Assembly: GCF_030433715.1 (NCBI RefSeq)
Contig: NZ_JAROCC010000001.1
Location: 1-64,000 of the forward strand
DNA length: 64,000 nucleotides
DNA from: Sporosarcina highlanderae
Lineage (GTDB): Bacteria; Bacillota; Bacilli; Bacillales_A; Planococcaceae
Reading direction: 5' to 3'
Part shown: positions 1-9,128 of the stretch, one piece after another
How positions within the stretch are numbered: the stretch's first letter is position 1
Layout: each line of letters opens with the position of its first letter
Position numbers and translations under genes: made by a program
The notes under the pieces: model-generated
Told to the model about the DNA's origin: nothing
Databases searched by the model: none
Seen by the model: only the letters and a program-made list of their open reading frames with translations

Positions 1-88
1 TCGCGATTGTTAGTCCTATAAATCAAGAGCATTTTATTGATAAAGCAAAGAAAAGAAAAAGTCAAAAACAATAAATTTAATAAAATGT

Positions 89-135
89 AAAAAAAAGGGA
101 ACTGAGCCGTCTTACAGCCCTGTTCTCTTTTTTTA
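89..135. terminator. Bidirectional terminator hairpin after the thiolase gene
   Basis: A run of A followed by GGGAAC pairs with GTTCTC followed by a run of T, giving a stem of about 13 bp around a loop of about 20 nt. It lies 80 bp past the thiolase stop on the minus strand and would end the minus-strand operon. Confidence 0.7.
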
Positions 136-214
136 ATTTATTCAAATTAACTAATTGGTAAAAAATACAAAATGAGTAAAGTTATTGAATCTATGCAACG
201 GTAGTGGGTACCTC

Positions 215-1396
215 TCAAACTCTCTCCAACACAATCGCAATCCCTTGTCCGCCACCAATACAGAGCGAGGCAATTCCGTATTGCACATTTCGTTCTTGCA
301 TTTCTAATGCGAGGGAGTATGTGATACGTGTGCCGCTTGTTCCGACTGGATGCCCGAGGGCTACAGCGCCGCCATTGACGTTCACTTTCTCTTGGTCAAG
401 ACCTAACTCATTGATAACGGCAATTGACTGGGCTGCGAATGCTTCGTTGATTTCTATCAGACCGATATCATCCCAATCCAACCCTGCTTTAGCAAGTGCT
501 TTTTTCATTGCTGGAACGGGTCCGATTCCCATAATATTCGGATCTACTCCTGCAGTTGCCCACGATACTATTTTGGCTAATGGTTGAATTTCCGGATGTT
601 CGGAGAGCCATTGGCCGTCGGCAAGCACTACTGCAGCGGCACCATCATTGATGCCACTTGCGTTTCCGGCGGTTACTGTTCCATCTTTTTTAAGGGCTGT
701 TTTAAGACGAGCTAAGGATTCCAAATCAGCATCCGGCCGGATGTGTTCGTCCTCCTTAATCAGAACCTCACCTTTTTTTGTTCTGATAGGCACCCCAACG
801 ATTTCTTTTTCGAACCTTCCCGATTCCCTTGCGGCTGCGGCTTTCTGGTGGGATCGAACCGCGAATTCATCCATTTCTTCGCGACTGATGTCGTATTGCT
901 CTGCAAGGTTTTCGGCAGTGATGCCCATTCCGCAACCTGTGTATTGATCGGTCAACGTATCCCACAGCATATCGTCAATCGGAGGTGGTCCACCTGCAGA
1001 ACCGAAGCGCGTGTTTCGCAGCACATGCGGTGCCTGACTCATGTTCTCGGTTCCGCCGGCAACAGCGACTGAGGCGTCACCATCCCGAATTGTTTGGGTC
1101 GCAGATATAATCGCCTGCATGCCTGATCCGCATAACCTATTCACCGTGAGCGCGGGTGTTTCGATTGGAATACCGCTTTTCAGTCCAATATGACGAGCGA
1201 GATAGGAGGAGGCTTTGTTGGAATGAATCACATTGCCGAATACGACCTCCTCCACCTGTTCGGCAAGTATCCCGCTCCGTCTCAGTGCCTCCCCGACAGC
1301 ATGAACAGCGAGTTCAATATCAGTTACATTCTTGAATGATCCACCGAATTCAGCGAATGGAGTCCTTGCCCCATCGATAATATATACATCCTTCAT
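215..1396 (-). CDS. Acetyl-CoA C-acetyltransferase (thiolase)
   Basis: Thiolase of 393 aa, the usual family length, which condenses or cleaves acyl-CoA and acetyl-CoA in the cytoplasm. The start MKDVYIIDGARTPF is preceded by AGAAAGGATTGAGG and puts the active-site Cys of NRLCGSGMQ at residue 89, the classical position. The reading frame extends 21 codons further upstream, but that part is encoded by a fragment of the 146-bp repeat and is unlikely to be translated. The second catalytic pair is visible as NGGAVALGHPVG (His) and CIGGGQG (Cys). It is the last gene of an operon with an acyl-CoA ligase and a fatty-acid transporter, so a role in fatty-acid degradation is likely; the exact chain length is not shown. 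Confidence 0.93.
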   Translation of the reverse strand: MKDVYIIDGARTPFAEFGGSFKNVTDIELAVHAVGEALRRSGILAEQVEEVVFGNVIHSNKASSYLARHIGLKSGIPIETPALTVNRLCGSGMQAIISATQTIRDGDASVAVAGGTENMSQAPHVLRNTRFGSAGGPPPIDDMLWDTLTDQYTGCGMGITAENLAEQYDISREEMDEFAVRSHQKAAAARESGRFEKEIVGVPIRTKKGEVLIKEDEHIRPDADLESLARLKTALKKDGTVTAGNASGINDGAAAVVLADGQWLSEHPEIQPLAKIVSWATAGVDPNIMGIGPVPAMKKALAKAGLDWDDIGLIEINEAFAAQSIAVINELGLDQEKVNVNGGAVALGHPVGTSGTRITYSLALEMQERNVQYGIASLCIGGGQGIAIVLERV

Positions 1397-1431
1397 AACC
1401 TCAATCCTTTCTAAATCAAATCCCTCTACAA

Positions 1432-1470
1432 TTGTAGTGAATTGACTGAATTCAACCATGCACAGGCACC
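1432..1470. repeat. Right-end fragment of the 146-bp element
   Basis: It carries TTGTAGTGAATTGACTGA and the end TGCACAGGCACC, matching the right terminus of the four full copies further on. It fills the gap between the ligase stop codon at 1471 and the thiolase start, so the element abuts a stop codon here too. Confidence 0.8.
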
Positions 1471-2988
1471 TTAACTTTTCCGCAATAAATTCTTCTGTAT
1501 CTTCCCAATCGATGTCCTTGGGAAGTCCTCGATAATCCGAAATTCCTGCGGGACCTTGAAATAAGATAGATGCTTTCTACAAAACGTCTCCAACTCTTCT
1601 GGTTCCACCTCTTGCCCTTGATGCAGCTTGACGTAGGCGATAACGATTTCTTCCCTGAGCTTGTCCGGCTCACCGACTATCGCACAGTCTTGGACTGCGG
1701 GATGTTCCGAAAGGACATTTTCCACCTCGATGGATGAAATATTCTCCCCTGCCCGCTTGATCAAATCCTTGCTGCGATCGACGAACCAGATGAATCCTTC
1801 CTCATTCATGTAGCCACTGTCCCCGGTGTAGAGCCAGCCATCCCTTAAAGTCTGGGCGGTCGCCTCCGGATTTTTAAAATAACCTTTCATCAACGATGGA
1901 CTCTTAATTAAAATCTGGCCGACTTCGCCAAAAGGCATCTCTTCATCGTCCGGCCCGATGATCTTCACTTCATGACCAAGACCGGGTTTCCCGATTGAGA
2001 CGATGCCCGTTTCCCGGTCCCTGATCATATCTTCATAGAGCGGTGTGACAATATTCGTTGTCATCGTTTCCGTCATACCATACCACTGATAAAGCTTGAT
2101 ATCAAAGCGATCCTGAAATGCTTGAAGTTCTGGATAAGGTACAAACAGTCCGTAACCTGCGCGCTTTAACGAATGCTTTTTCTCCTTTTCATTCTCAGGA
2201 AGTTCCAACAGCATTTTGATTACCGTAGCAACGAGGCTCGTTACCGTCGGTTGGTACCGTTCTACCACATCCCAAAACTCTGTAGAACTGAACCGTTCCC
2301 TTAAAATTATCGTCCCTCCGACAACGAGGCTTGCCATAGACGTGTAATACTGCGAATTCGCATGGAACAACGGTAGGAAAATGAGGTAGCGATCATCTGG
2401 CGTCAACTGTTGGTAGAGCACCGACGAATGTCCCGCGAACATATAGTTCTCATGAGTGATAAGCACACCTTTCGGCTTCGCTGTCGTGCCGGATGTATAC
2501 ATGATGCAGGCCACGTCAGATGCATCTGCCTCACACTTCACTTCATCCGCAGAATGCTCCTCCCGCTCTTTGTTGAATGAATCACCGGTCAATTGCATGA
2601 ATACAAGGTCCCTTTCCCTTGCAACCTCTAAATGTTCCTCCCCCACGAGCCGCTCATCATAGAGGAACCCCCTACTTTCCGAGTGATCAAGGAAGTATTC
2701 CAGCTCGGATGGCGTTGACGCTGTATTGATTGGCAGTAATACAGCCCCTAACGCACCGCATGCATACCACATTTCATAGAAAACCGGCGCATTGGCTAAA
2801 AAGACGGCGACCATATCTCCTTTTTGAATACCATTGCCCTTCAGCCAACGGGCCGTCCGATTGACTCGTTCAAGCATTTCTCGGTAGGAAATTGTTTCCT
2901 CTTCAAATACTACAAACGGCTTTTCTCCATAACGTCCGGCTTGCTTTTTAAGCAATGTATACAATGTCTGATTTCCATGTGTCAGCAT
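1471..2988 (-). CDS. AMP-dependent acyl-CoA synthetase/ligase
   Basis: Adenylate-forming ligase of 505 aa that activates a carboxylic acid to its acyl-CoA with ATP. The AMP-binding loop MYTSGTTAKPKG lies near residue 163, YQWYGMTET is the A5-type motif, LYTGDSGY carries the ATP-ribose Asp, and the C-terminal PRTSIGKIQKNLLR contains the catalytic Lys. I chose ATG at 2988, six bases after GGAGGG; a TTG one codon earlier is too close to the ribosome site. It is most like crotonobetaine/carnitine-CoA ligases and medium-chain acyl-CoA ligases, but the substrate cannot be read from sequence. It lies between AtoE and the thiolase, fitting uptake, activation and thiolysis. Confidence 0.9.
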   Translation of the reverse strand: MLTHGNQTLYTLLKKQAGRYGEKPFVVFEEETISYREMLERVNRTARWLKGNGIQKGDMVAVFLANAPVFYEMWYACGALGAVLLPINTASTPSELEYFLDHSESRGFLYDERLVGEEHLEVARERDLVFMQLTGDSFNKEREEHSADEVKCEADASDVACIMYTSGTTAKPKGVLITHENYMFAGHSSVLYQQLTPDDRYLIFLPLFHANSQYYTSMASLVVGGTIILRERFSSTEFWDVVERYQPTVTSLVATVIKMLLELPENEKEKKHSLKRAGYGLFVPYPELQAFQDRFDIKLYQWYGMTETMTTNIVTPLYEDMIRDRETGIVSIGKPGLGHEVKIIGPDDEEMPFGEVGQILIKSPSLMKGYFKNPEATAQTLRDGWLYTGDSGYMNEEGFIWFVDRSKDLIKRAGENISSIEVENVLSEHPAVQDCAIVGEPDKLREEIVIAYVKLHQGQEVEPEELETFCRKHLSYFKVPQEFRIIEDFPRTSIGKIQKNLLRKS

Positions 2989-3019
2989 CAAGAACCCTCC
3001 TATAAAGACTAATCCCTAT

Positions 3020-4351
3020 TTATCCAAATACTAACGGGGCGACTGTTACGATTACGCTTGTGACGGCAAATAGTAAAATCATCGAGACTAAACAGTACCC
3101 CCAGATATCCTTGAGCCCAAGTCCAGATAGACCAAGTGCCGGTAACACAAAGAACGGCTGCATCAGGTTTGTCACAAGGTCACCAATCGTTACTGTATTT
3201 ATTGCAATCGAGACTGGAACTCCAAGTTGTTGAGCCGCCTCAACCATGATCGGCCCTTGAATTTGCCACTGCCCCCCAGCCGATGGCACAAAGATATTAA
3301 CGATTGCCGCCGATAGAAACGACAGGAACGGGAACGTATATTCATTGGAAACCGCGACAATCGCATTGGTAATAACGGTTATCAGGCCTGATCCAACCAT
3401 CATGCCCATGATTCCCGCATAGAACGGGAATTGAAGCAGTATGCCTGATGCGGATGGCATCCCCGAGGTGATTGCGTTTATATAGCTCATCGGAGTACCA
3501 TGAAGGGCAAGTCCAAGGATGATGAAAAAGAAATTCAATATGTTCAGTTCCAGGTTAAATCCGTTCTGGCCAAAATATTGAATGATCCAAATAACACCAA
3601 GACCAACAAGGATGTAATTGAGGATACGGCTGCTGTCTAACTTCTCTGCTACAGTTGTCGGTTTAATCCGTTCCACTTGAGTGAAATTATCGACCTCTCC
3701 CTCAAAAGGCACCACTTCTTCCGGCTTCGGCATCATCTTGATGTATGCGTATAGGACAACAAACAAGCCAATAAACGCAGTAAGCAAAAGCGTTGGACTG
3801 AAAATAGTTTCCGATAGTGGAACCAAACCAATTTTATCCTCAAGAGAATGGCCCGGTGTATTGACAAGTAGCGGAGCTGTAACCGTAATACTTGCAGGCA
3901 AGATTGCAATCGTACCTGTATAGGCAGCTGCAATCAGTATCCTGAAGTCCGCGCTTTTTACGTTCTTCGCCACTTCCATCGCGAACAGCGTACCAAGTAC
4001 AAATCCAAGCCCCCAGCTTAGATAACCTGCAACAGCCGCAACAAGAATAGTCATAACAAGAGCCGACTTTTGAGACTTCGGAATCGATGCAACACGAATC
4101 ATTAGTCGCTCGACCGGTGGCGCTTTAACAAGTGCATAACCGGTAATTAAAATTAAGATCATCTGCGTCGTAAACGCTAAAAAGTTCCAAAACCCGCCAT
4201 ACCAATGCCCCGTCATCTCAAACAATGACTGCTTCGTGACAGTCATTCCAAGAACTAGCGTCAATAACGTCAAGAGAATTGCAAAAATGAATGCATTGGG
4301 CAAATAATTTTCTACACCAACCTTAAACCTTTGTGAAACCGATCTTAACAT
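3020..4351 (-). CDS. atoE: AtoE-type short-chain fatty acid transporter
   Basis: Integral membrane protein of 443 aa with about 10-12 hydrophobic segments, of the AtoE family that imports short-chain fatty acids. Recognisable features are the N-terminal SQRFKVGVENYLPNAF, the pore-region SAGGQWQIQGPIM, and a C-terminal half rich in Gly and Leu. The start MLRSVSQ follows AAGGGGGGAG by four bases; an in-frame upstream ATG at 4384 has no ribosome site. It is the first gene of the operon with the ligase and thiolase and is divergent from the TetR gene. The cre-like site and two palindromes upstream suggest catabolite and substrate control. Confidence 0.9.
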   Translation of the reverse strand: MLRSVSQRFKVGVENYLPNAFIFAILLTLLTLVLGMTVTKQSLFEMTGHWYGGFWNFLAFTTQMILILITGYALVKAPPVERLMIRVASIPKSQKSALVMTILVAAVAGYLSWGLGFVLGTLFAMEVAKNVKSADFRILIAAAYTGTIAILPASITVTAPLLVNTPGHSLEDKIGLVPLSETIFSPTLLLTAFIGLFVVLYAYIKMMPKPEEVVPFEGEVDNFTQVERIKPTTVAEKLDSSRILNYILVGLGVIWIIQYFGQNGFNLELNILNFFFIILGLALHGTPMSYINAITSGMPSASGILLQFPFYAGIMGMMVGSGLITVITNAIVAVSNEYTFPFLSFLSAAIVNIFVPSAGGQWQIQGPIMVEAAQQLGVPVSIAINTVTIGDLVTNLMQPFFVLPALGLSGLGLKDIWGYCLVSMILLFAVTSVIVTVAPLVFG

Positions 4352-4369
4352 TGGACTCCCCCCTTTTTT

Positions 4370-4383
4370 CGAAAACGCTTCCA
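4370..4383. promoter_or_regulatory. cre-like CcpA site upstream of atoE
   Basis: CGAAAACGCTTCCA matches 12 of 14 positions of the cre consensus TGWAANCGNTNWCA. It lies 20-30 bp upstream of the atoE start, where CcpA would block transcription. This is a motif match only. Confidence 0.45.
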
Positions 4384-4420
4384 CCCTACTTTACAAAATA
4401 CAAAAATTTTAGAATAATAG

Positions 4421-4463
4421 AGACTGCAGTCTGTAACTATTAAAATGACAGACTATAGTCTGT
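4421..4463. promoter_or_regulatory. Paired palindromic operators of the TetR regulator
   Basis: Two perfect palindromes sit between the divergent atoE and tetR genes: AGACTGCAGTCT (4421-4432) and ACAGACTATAGTCTGT (4448-4463). They share AGACT-N2-AGTCT and are 29 bp apart centre to centre, almost three helical turns. This is typical of two dimer sites for a TetR-family repressor controlling both directions. Confidence 0.75.
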
Positions 4464-4506
4464 TTGTCAATACAATATATATAAATATTCCGAAAGGTCT
4501 GATCCT

Positions 4507-5103
4507 ATGAATGAAAGACATCAAAGAGGGCAAGCAACGAAGCGCAAAATCATTGAAACCGCAATCGCCCTTTTTCATGAACGAGGCTTCAACAATGTAA
4601 CGGTCGATGAAATTGTCCAGAAAACCAACACGTCGAAAGGTGCTTTTTACAACCATTTCAGAAGCAAGCACGAAGTATTTGTAGAACAATTTAAGGAGAT
4701 TGACCAATTCTATGTCGATCACATTGTGCCTCAGCTGGATTCCGATAAAACGGTTATCGAACGACTTACACTTTTTCTTGACCTCCAAATGAACTATATT
4801 CAAGATGAAATCGGATGGGACGTAACCCGTACGATATATGAACATGAATTGAGCACAGAACATTCACCGTACTTCTTAGACCCGGATCGCCCACTCTATG
4901 ACATTCTTTTCAAGCTATGCGAAGAAGGGACACTGAACAAGGAATTCAAGAATTGCTACACCGCCGGCGAAGTTGTTTCCCTATTAATCCATGCCATGCG
5001 CGGTATCCTATACGACTGGAGCCTACATCGCGGCAAAATTTCTTTAGTCGACGAACAAAAGAAGCTGTTCAAAGTAATACTCGATGGGTTGAGAGCAAAC
5101 TAA
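4507..5103 (+). CDS. TetR-family transcriptional regulator of the fatty-acid operon
   Basis: A 198-aa TetR/AcrR regulator. The N-terminal helix-turn-helix runs from about residue 12 to 58 (RKIIETAIALFHERGF, then TVDEIVQKTNTSKGAFYNHF), followed by an alpha-helical ligand domain of about 140 aa. It is divergent from atoE, ligase and thiolase, with two palindromes between them, so it probably represses that operon and itself and is relieved by an acyl-CoA or fatty acid. This role is inferred from context. Its stop codon is followed within 10 bp by a 146-bp repeat element whose inner hairpin could serve as terminator. Confidence 0.9.
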   Translation: MNERHQRGQATKRKIIETAIALFHERGFNNVTVDEIVQKTNTSKGAFYNHFRSKHEVFVEQFKEIDQFYVDHIVPQLDSDKTVIERLTLFLDLQMNYIQDEIGWDVTRTIYEHELSTEHSPYFLDPDRPLYDILFKLCEEGTLNKEFKNCYTAGEVVSLLIHAMRGILYDWSLHRGKISLVDEQKKLFKVILDGLRAN

Positions 5104-5110
5104 TTGTAAA

Positions 5111-5256
5111 GGTACCTGTGCACCAAACATTCATGACAATTCAACCGTTTTGAATAAAAATACGGAGTTGTGAAATAAAACTTAATTTCACAACTCCGTA
5201 AATGTATATATATTCAATTGTAGTGAATAAACTGAATTAAACCATGCACAGGTACC
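5111..5256. repeat. 146-bp inverted-repeat element, copy 1
   Basis: The ends are perfect 12-bp inverted repeats, GGTACCTGTGCA and TGCACAGGTACC. An inner stem built on ACGGAGTTGTGAAAT and ATTTCACAACTCCGT, followed by AT-rich sequence, could act as a terminator in both directions. It lies between the convergent tetR and UPF0316 genes and has no coding capacity. Three more copies of exactly the same length lie at 11585, 13768 and 15015. Confidence 0.9.
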
Positions 5257-5281
5257 AAAAAAATTCCGAAAAATCACTACG

Positions 5282-5794
5282 TTACCGCAAATTCTTCACT
5301 AAGAACCCGCCGTTGAATGTAGTAGGTTCGTAGGAGATTATAAATGCTCTTGGCGCTACTTCAAGGATGGTATTCCGAAGTTTTTGCTCTTCTTTCCGCT
5401 TAGCAAGCACCTTCATGACAAGCCGCTTACCGTCCTTGCCATCTGCAAACCAAGACGTTACGCCGTAGTTTTTCTCTCGTAAATACCGGCAAATGTCCGT
5501 GTCCGTATCATTTACGACCACCTCAAAAACCGTATAGCCTAACGCTAACTTTTTCTCGATCCGGCTTCCGACGTATACACCAAGACCCCACCCAAAACAG
5601 TATGCTGCAATATTTATAGGCTCATCAAGATTATCGAGCACCAATTTCAGCCCCATTAAATAGACAAACACTTCAACCATCGAGACAACTGAGGCAATGA
5701 CACGTAGTCCTTTGAATGTAAACAGGACACGCAAAGTGAATAACGAGACATACGTCAAGTTAATGACGATTATCGTAAGAATTATGGACAGCAT
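5282..5794 (-). CDS. UPF0316 (DUF2179/DUF5698) membrane protein
   Basis: A 170-aa protein with about three N-terminal membrane segments (residues 1-80) and a soluble C-terminal DUF2179-like domain (about 100-165). It resembles B. subtilis YebE and related UPF0316 proteins, whose function is not established. The start follows GGGGAAACGT. It lies alone between the 146-bp repeat and the M24 gene and reads the same way as the latter, 24 bp downstream of it, so it may be the last gene of that transcript. Confidence 0.85.
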   Translation of the reverse strand: MLSIILTIIVINLTYVSLFTLRVLFTFKGLRVIASVVSMVEVFVYLMGLKLVLDNLDEPINIAAYCFGWGLGVYVGSRIEKKLALGYTVFEVVVNDTDTDICRYLREKNYGVTSWFADGKDGKRLVMKVLAKRKEEQKLRNTILEVAPRAFIISYEPTTFNGGFLVKNLR

Positions 5795-5818
5795 ACGTTT
5801 CCCCTACTCTGTTATAAG

Positions 5819-6952
5819 TTAAAACTGCATACTTTCGAAATCCCGAGGATACTCGGTGATTGAGCGGCTGCCGTTTTCCGTTAAGATGACTGTATCGGAA
5901 TGTCTGAATCCACCTACGCCGGGCACATAAATTCCAGGCTCGATCGTATAGACCATCCCTTCTTGTAAAACCAATTCATTGTCAAATCGTAAATAGGGCT
6001 CCTCATGTTCCGACAGACCAAGGCCATGACCGACACGGTGTTGAACAAAGTCTGCATACCCCGCTTTTCTAAACACTTCAAATGTAGCGATATCCACATC
6101 ACTCGCCAAGATTCCCGGGCGGATTAACTCCATTCCGACCTGCTGGGCCTCGATTGCCAACTTCAATAAATCCTTCTGCTTTTCCGTCACGTTCCCAATC
6201 AAAAAGGTGCGTTCATTTTCTGCCCGATAGTTGTTGAACCATACTTGGCGACTATGAACGACAACGTCGCCGTCAGCAAATTTCCGAGTGCTCGAATACA
6301 AATGGGGCATCTCACTCCGCACAACGCCAGAACATGTCCAATCGGCATACCCGATCAATTCATCCTTGTATTCTTGCGAAGCAATTTCAAGCAACAATCG
6401 ATCCCCATAGGAATCAAATTCAAGTTCACTAACCCCAATTCGAGCGTGTCGTAGTGACTCCCCTATTGCCAAATCGGATAAATTGCCGGCAACCTTCAAC
6501 AGCTCTATTTCATGCGAATCTTTAATAGAGCGCATTTTCGTCACTTTTTCACCAATATCGACAAGCACAAATCCTTTTTCCAGTAGATACATATAGATCG
6601 ACGCAGGTAAAACACCTACCTCCACCCCGATTTTACTACCACAAGGAAACGTCGATAGAATTTGAGTTAAATGATCGATGTACGTTAACACTCGGTCACG
6701 AAACCCATATTGCTCGTAATAGACATAAGTTCGGTCGACTTTGGCCATTTGTGCGGCATGCGCCTCTTCAAGTCCTGGTAGTATCAATTGGATTTCTTTT
6801 CCGTCAATCAATGTAACAATCGGACGGGAATAGGAAATCGCGCGAAACCCTGTTAAATAGAACTGATTGTCAGGTTCCCAGACAATTACAAGGTCAACTC
6901 CGATTTCATCCATATACCGTCTCATATCTTCGATTCTCTTTTGAACGACCAT
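5819..6952 (-). CDS. M24-family (creatinase/prolidase fold) protein with altered metal ligands
   Basis: A 377-aa pita-bread protein with an N-terminal creatinase domain (residues 1-130) and a C-terminal M24 domain. HRVGHGLGLSEHEEP and YTIEPGIYVPGVGG keep the His and Glu positions. However, the segment that in metallo-aminopeptidases reads D-x-G...D-x-T-R reads VVHSRQVWFNNYRAENERT here: the first Asp is Ser and the second is Glu. This pattern is closer to creatinase-like C-N hydrolases than to Xaa-Pro aminopeptidases. The start follows AGAGAGG. The neighbouring CocE-type hydrolase and BCCT transporter suggest use of a quaternary-amine or amide compound; the substrate is unknown. Confidence 0.85.
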   Translation of the reverse strand: MVVQKRIEDMRRYMDEIGVDLVIVWEPDNQFYLTGFRAISYSRPIVTLIDGKEIQLILPGLEEAHAAQMAKVDRTYVYYEQYGFRDRVLTYIDHLTQILSTFPCGSKIGVEVGVLPASIYMYLLEKGFVLVDIGEKVTKMRSIKDSHEIELLKVAGNLSDLAIGESLRHARIGVSELEFDSYGDRLLLEIASQEYKDELIGYADWTCSGVVRSEMPHLYSSTRKFADGDVVVHSRQVWFNNYRAENERTFLIGNVTEKQKDLLKLAIEAQQVGMELIRPGILASDVDIATFEVFRKAGYADFVQHRVGHGLGLSEHEEPYLRFDNELVLQEGMVYTIEPGIYVPGVGGFRHSDTVILTENGSRSITEYPRDFESMQF

Positions 6953-6973
6953 ATTAAGAACCTCTCTATCTTG

Positions 6974-6996
6974 ATTAATAAATAATCGTGATTAGT
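6974..6996. promoter_or_regulatory. Shared operator upstream of the M24 gene
   Basis: On the minus strand this 23-bp site begins ACTAATCACGATTATTTAT and includes the near-palindrome TAATCRTGATTA. It matches 21 of 23 positions with the site at 10779-10801 beside the tetR gene. It lies just upstream of the M24 ribosome site and is a likely binding site of the TetR protein encoded at 10918. Confidence 0.7.
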
Positions 6997-7013
6997 CAAC
7001 AACACATAAGAAC

Positions 7014-7047
7014 GTGGAAAGGAGACTAGTTCTAGTCACCTTCCCAC
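7014..7047. terminator. Hairpin between the CocE and M24 genes
   Basis: GTGGAAAGGAGACTAG pairs with CTAGTCACCTTCCCAC (14 of 16 pairs, loop TT), directly after the CocE-type gene on the minus strand. There is no good U-tract, so termination is uncertain; an RNA-processing or attenuation role is possible. Confidence 0.45.
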
Positions 7048-7052
7048 ATCGT

Positions 7053-9101
7053 TTATACAAATTCTCTTGGAATTTCAGTTTTCCATGTACGATTGAAAAC
7101 TTCTTCCTCTCCTTCATATGCAATCAATTGGTTCATCAAAATGAAGTTCTTGTCATCCGCTGTCATAACGCTTGTCGTTTCAAGACTTGTTTGCCATTCG
7201 TCCCTTCCGACTGTTAACGTCCAATCGCATTGTACCCTTGCGGAAAGCGGTTCTCCTTCTTCAATTGTAAAGACATTACGGTTTGTACTACCATATTCAA
7301 TGCCATTGCAATGAAGTTTTCTTGCACCCTCATCGGAGAAATCATCAAGAATCCACTCGTTTGTCACAACATCATGTGAAATGACACGTGTGCGTTTCGC
7401 TTCCCGTAAAATATCCTTTTCTAAAACTTCTGCTGTCTCCGGTTGTTGGAAAGGTTGTAACTTCAAGTCAATCGCTTTTGGTTCCCGGACAGGCAATGAT
7501 AAAAATGTCTTTTCTGAAGGATAGACAGTGAGTGTCGCTTCTTCTGGGGATGGCCAGGCGTGTGGCCAGTATGTCGGCGATATTGCCAATTGCCAACGAT
7601 GCCCCTTTTCCAATGTATGACCGATGGCATTCATTTCAACTGTAATGCTGTATTTTTTTCCCGGTTCAAGATGCTCCGGAAACTCATGGCTGTTCCTGTG
7701 GGTTAGGTTCAGTAATCCCCATGTCACTCGTGTCGATGAGCCATCAGGAGCAACATCATTCAATCGCACAGCTATCAATGCATTCGGTTTGTCTGATGAA
7801 AGCTCAACATGGAATGATGGGTGCCCTAAAATATGGACTGGTTGTTCAACCGGTTCAGAATCAAATACAACCGCATAGCCGTTTTCATTCCTTTGGTCGC
7901 CCGGTAAGTCGCCAGGTTGACCGAATGGACAGAACACACCTGCATGGAGTCCGTGTTGTTGAACACTTTCCACTTTGATGTCCCCCCCATTTTCCGCTTT
8001 CGTGACTAAGTGAGAGCCACCCAAGTAATATCGTTTATCCTCCAAACCGACTGGCGGCCATTGTTCTTCGGCTACCCAGTGGCCAGGTCGTACGAAATAA
8101 TCGGTTTGAGGCGGAACGCCATCCTGAATCCATGCTCGTAACATCGGTTCATCCATAATGCCGGTTTCAATGCCTTTTAGCCACTGATCCCACCAGCGCA
8201 GGCATTCTTGAAGGAACCCAATTTGTGGTCCTGGGACTGCCATTTCGGGATATTCATGCGCCCAAGGGCCGATCAACCCTTTACGGGGTCCTTTCAATCC
8301 TTCAAGCAATCTCGGAATGGCGTTCGTATACCCGTCTGCCCAACCACCAACAGCATACACCGGAATGTCGATATCATCATAGTTTTCACAAACTGATCCA
8401 TGCTTCCAATACTCGTCACGTCGCTGGTGCCTTACCCATTCCTCAACGAAAGGTGGTGTTTTTTCCAACCGCTCCAACCAATTATCCCGCCACGAATCCC
8501 CGACTACTTCCGGATCTGCGGGACGTGCATTGTAGGCAAGCATTGTGGACGCCCACCAAAGCATATCGGACGCAAGCATCGCCCCCCCTTTGTAGTGGAC
8601 ATCATCCGCATAACGGTCATCCGTCGAACAAAGCGTAATGACTGCTTTTAATGAAGGATGGCGTCTCGCCGCCACTTGAAGCCCATTAAAGCCGCCCCAG
8701 GATTTACCGATCATGCCGATGCCGCCTGTAAACCAAGGTTGTTCGGAAATCCAAGTGAGAACCTCTAATGCATCATCCTGTTCCTGTTTCAAGTATTCAT
8801 CATACAAAATTCCTTCCGAGTTGCCTGATCCCCTCAAGTCGACCCGGATACTTGCATACCCGTGGCCTGCAAAATACGGATGCCTCAGGGAATCGCGTAG
8901 AGCAGTGAAATCGTCCTTTCGATACGGGATGTATTCAAGTATCGCAGGAACGGGATTTTCTACTGCATCTTCAGGCAACCAAATTCGAGCAGAAAGGCGT
9001 GTGCCGTCCGACATCGGAATCCATATATTATTCAACTCCATAACCTTCCTTGGAAACTCTGTACGAATTACTCGGTTTGATTCACGAACGTTAAATACCA
9101 T
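7053..9101 (-). CDS. CocE/NonD-family hydrolase (X-Pro dipeptidyl-peptidase-like)
   Basis: A 682-aa serine hydrolase of the CocE/NonD family. The N-terminal alpha/beta hydrolase domain holds the nucleophile motif GMIGKSWGGFNG near residue 137, with acid and His further on (GGWADGYT, GPWAHEYP). The C-terminal half (about 350-620) is the jelly-roll domain of PepX and CocE proteins. The start follows AAGGAGG. Known members hydrolyse ester, amide or peptide bonds, so substrate cannot be assigned. It lies between the BCCT transporter and the M24 gene, all on the minus strand, and could cleave an imported amide or ester before the M24 step. Confidence 0.88.
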   Translation of the reverse strand: MVFNVRESNRVIRTEFPRKVMELNNIWIPMSDGTRLSARIWLPEDAVENPVPAILEYIPYRKDDFTALRDSLRHPYFAGHGYASIRVDLRGSGNSEGILYDEYLKQEQDDALEVLTWISEQPWFTGGIGMIGKSWGGFNGLQVAARRHPSLKAVITLCSTDDRYADDVHYKGGAMLASDMLWWASTMLAYNARPADPEVVGDSWRDNWLERLEKTPPFVEEWVRHQRRDEYWKHGSVCENYDDIDIPVYAVGGWADGYTNAIPRLLEGLKGPRKGLIGPWAHEYPEMAVPGPQIGFLQECLRWWDQWLKGIETGIMDEPMLRAWIQDGVPPQTDYFVRPGHWVAEEQWPPVGLEDKRYYLGGSHLVTKAENGGDIKVESVQQHGLHAGVFCPFGQPGDLPGDQRNENGYAVVFDSEPVEQPVHILGHPSFHVELSSDKPNALIAVRLNDVAPDGSSTRVTWGLLNLTHRNSHEFPEHLEPGKKYSITVEMNAIGHTLEKGHRWQLAISPTYWPHAWPSPEEATLTVYPSEKTFLSLPVREPKAIDLKLQPFQQPETAEVLEKDILREAKRTRVISHDVVTNEWILDDFSDEGARKLHCNGIEYGSTNRNVFTIEEGEPLSARVQCDWTLTVGRDEWQTSLETTSVMTADDKNFILMNQLIAYEGEEEVFNRTWKTEIPREFV

Positions 9102-9128
9102 GTTGAAAACCTCCTTGGTGATGTCTGT

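Noticed and set aside
204..1072. Several open frames opposite the thiolase gene (for example 204-587 and 743-1072)
   Set aside because: They lie antisense within a well-conserved thiolase, lack ribosome sites and have low-complexity compositions; they are shadows of the real gene.
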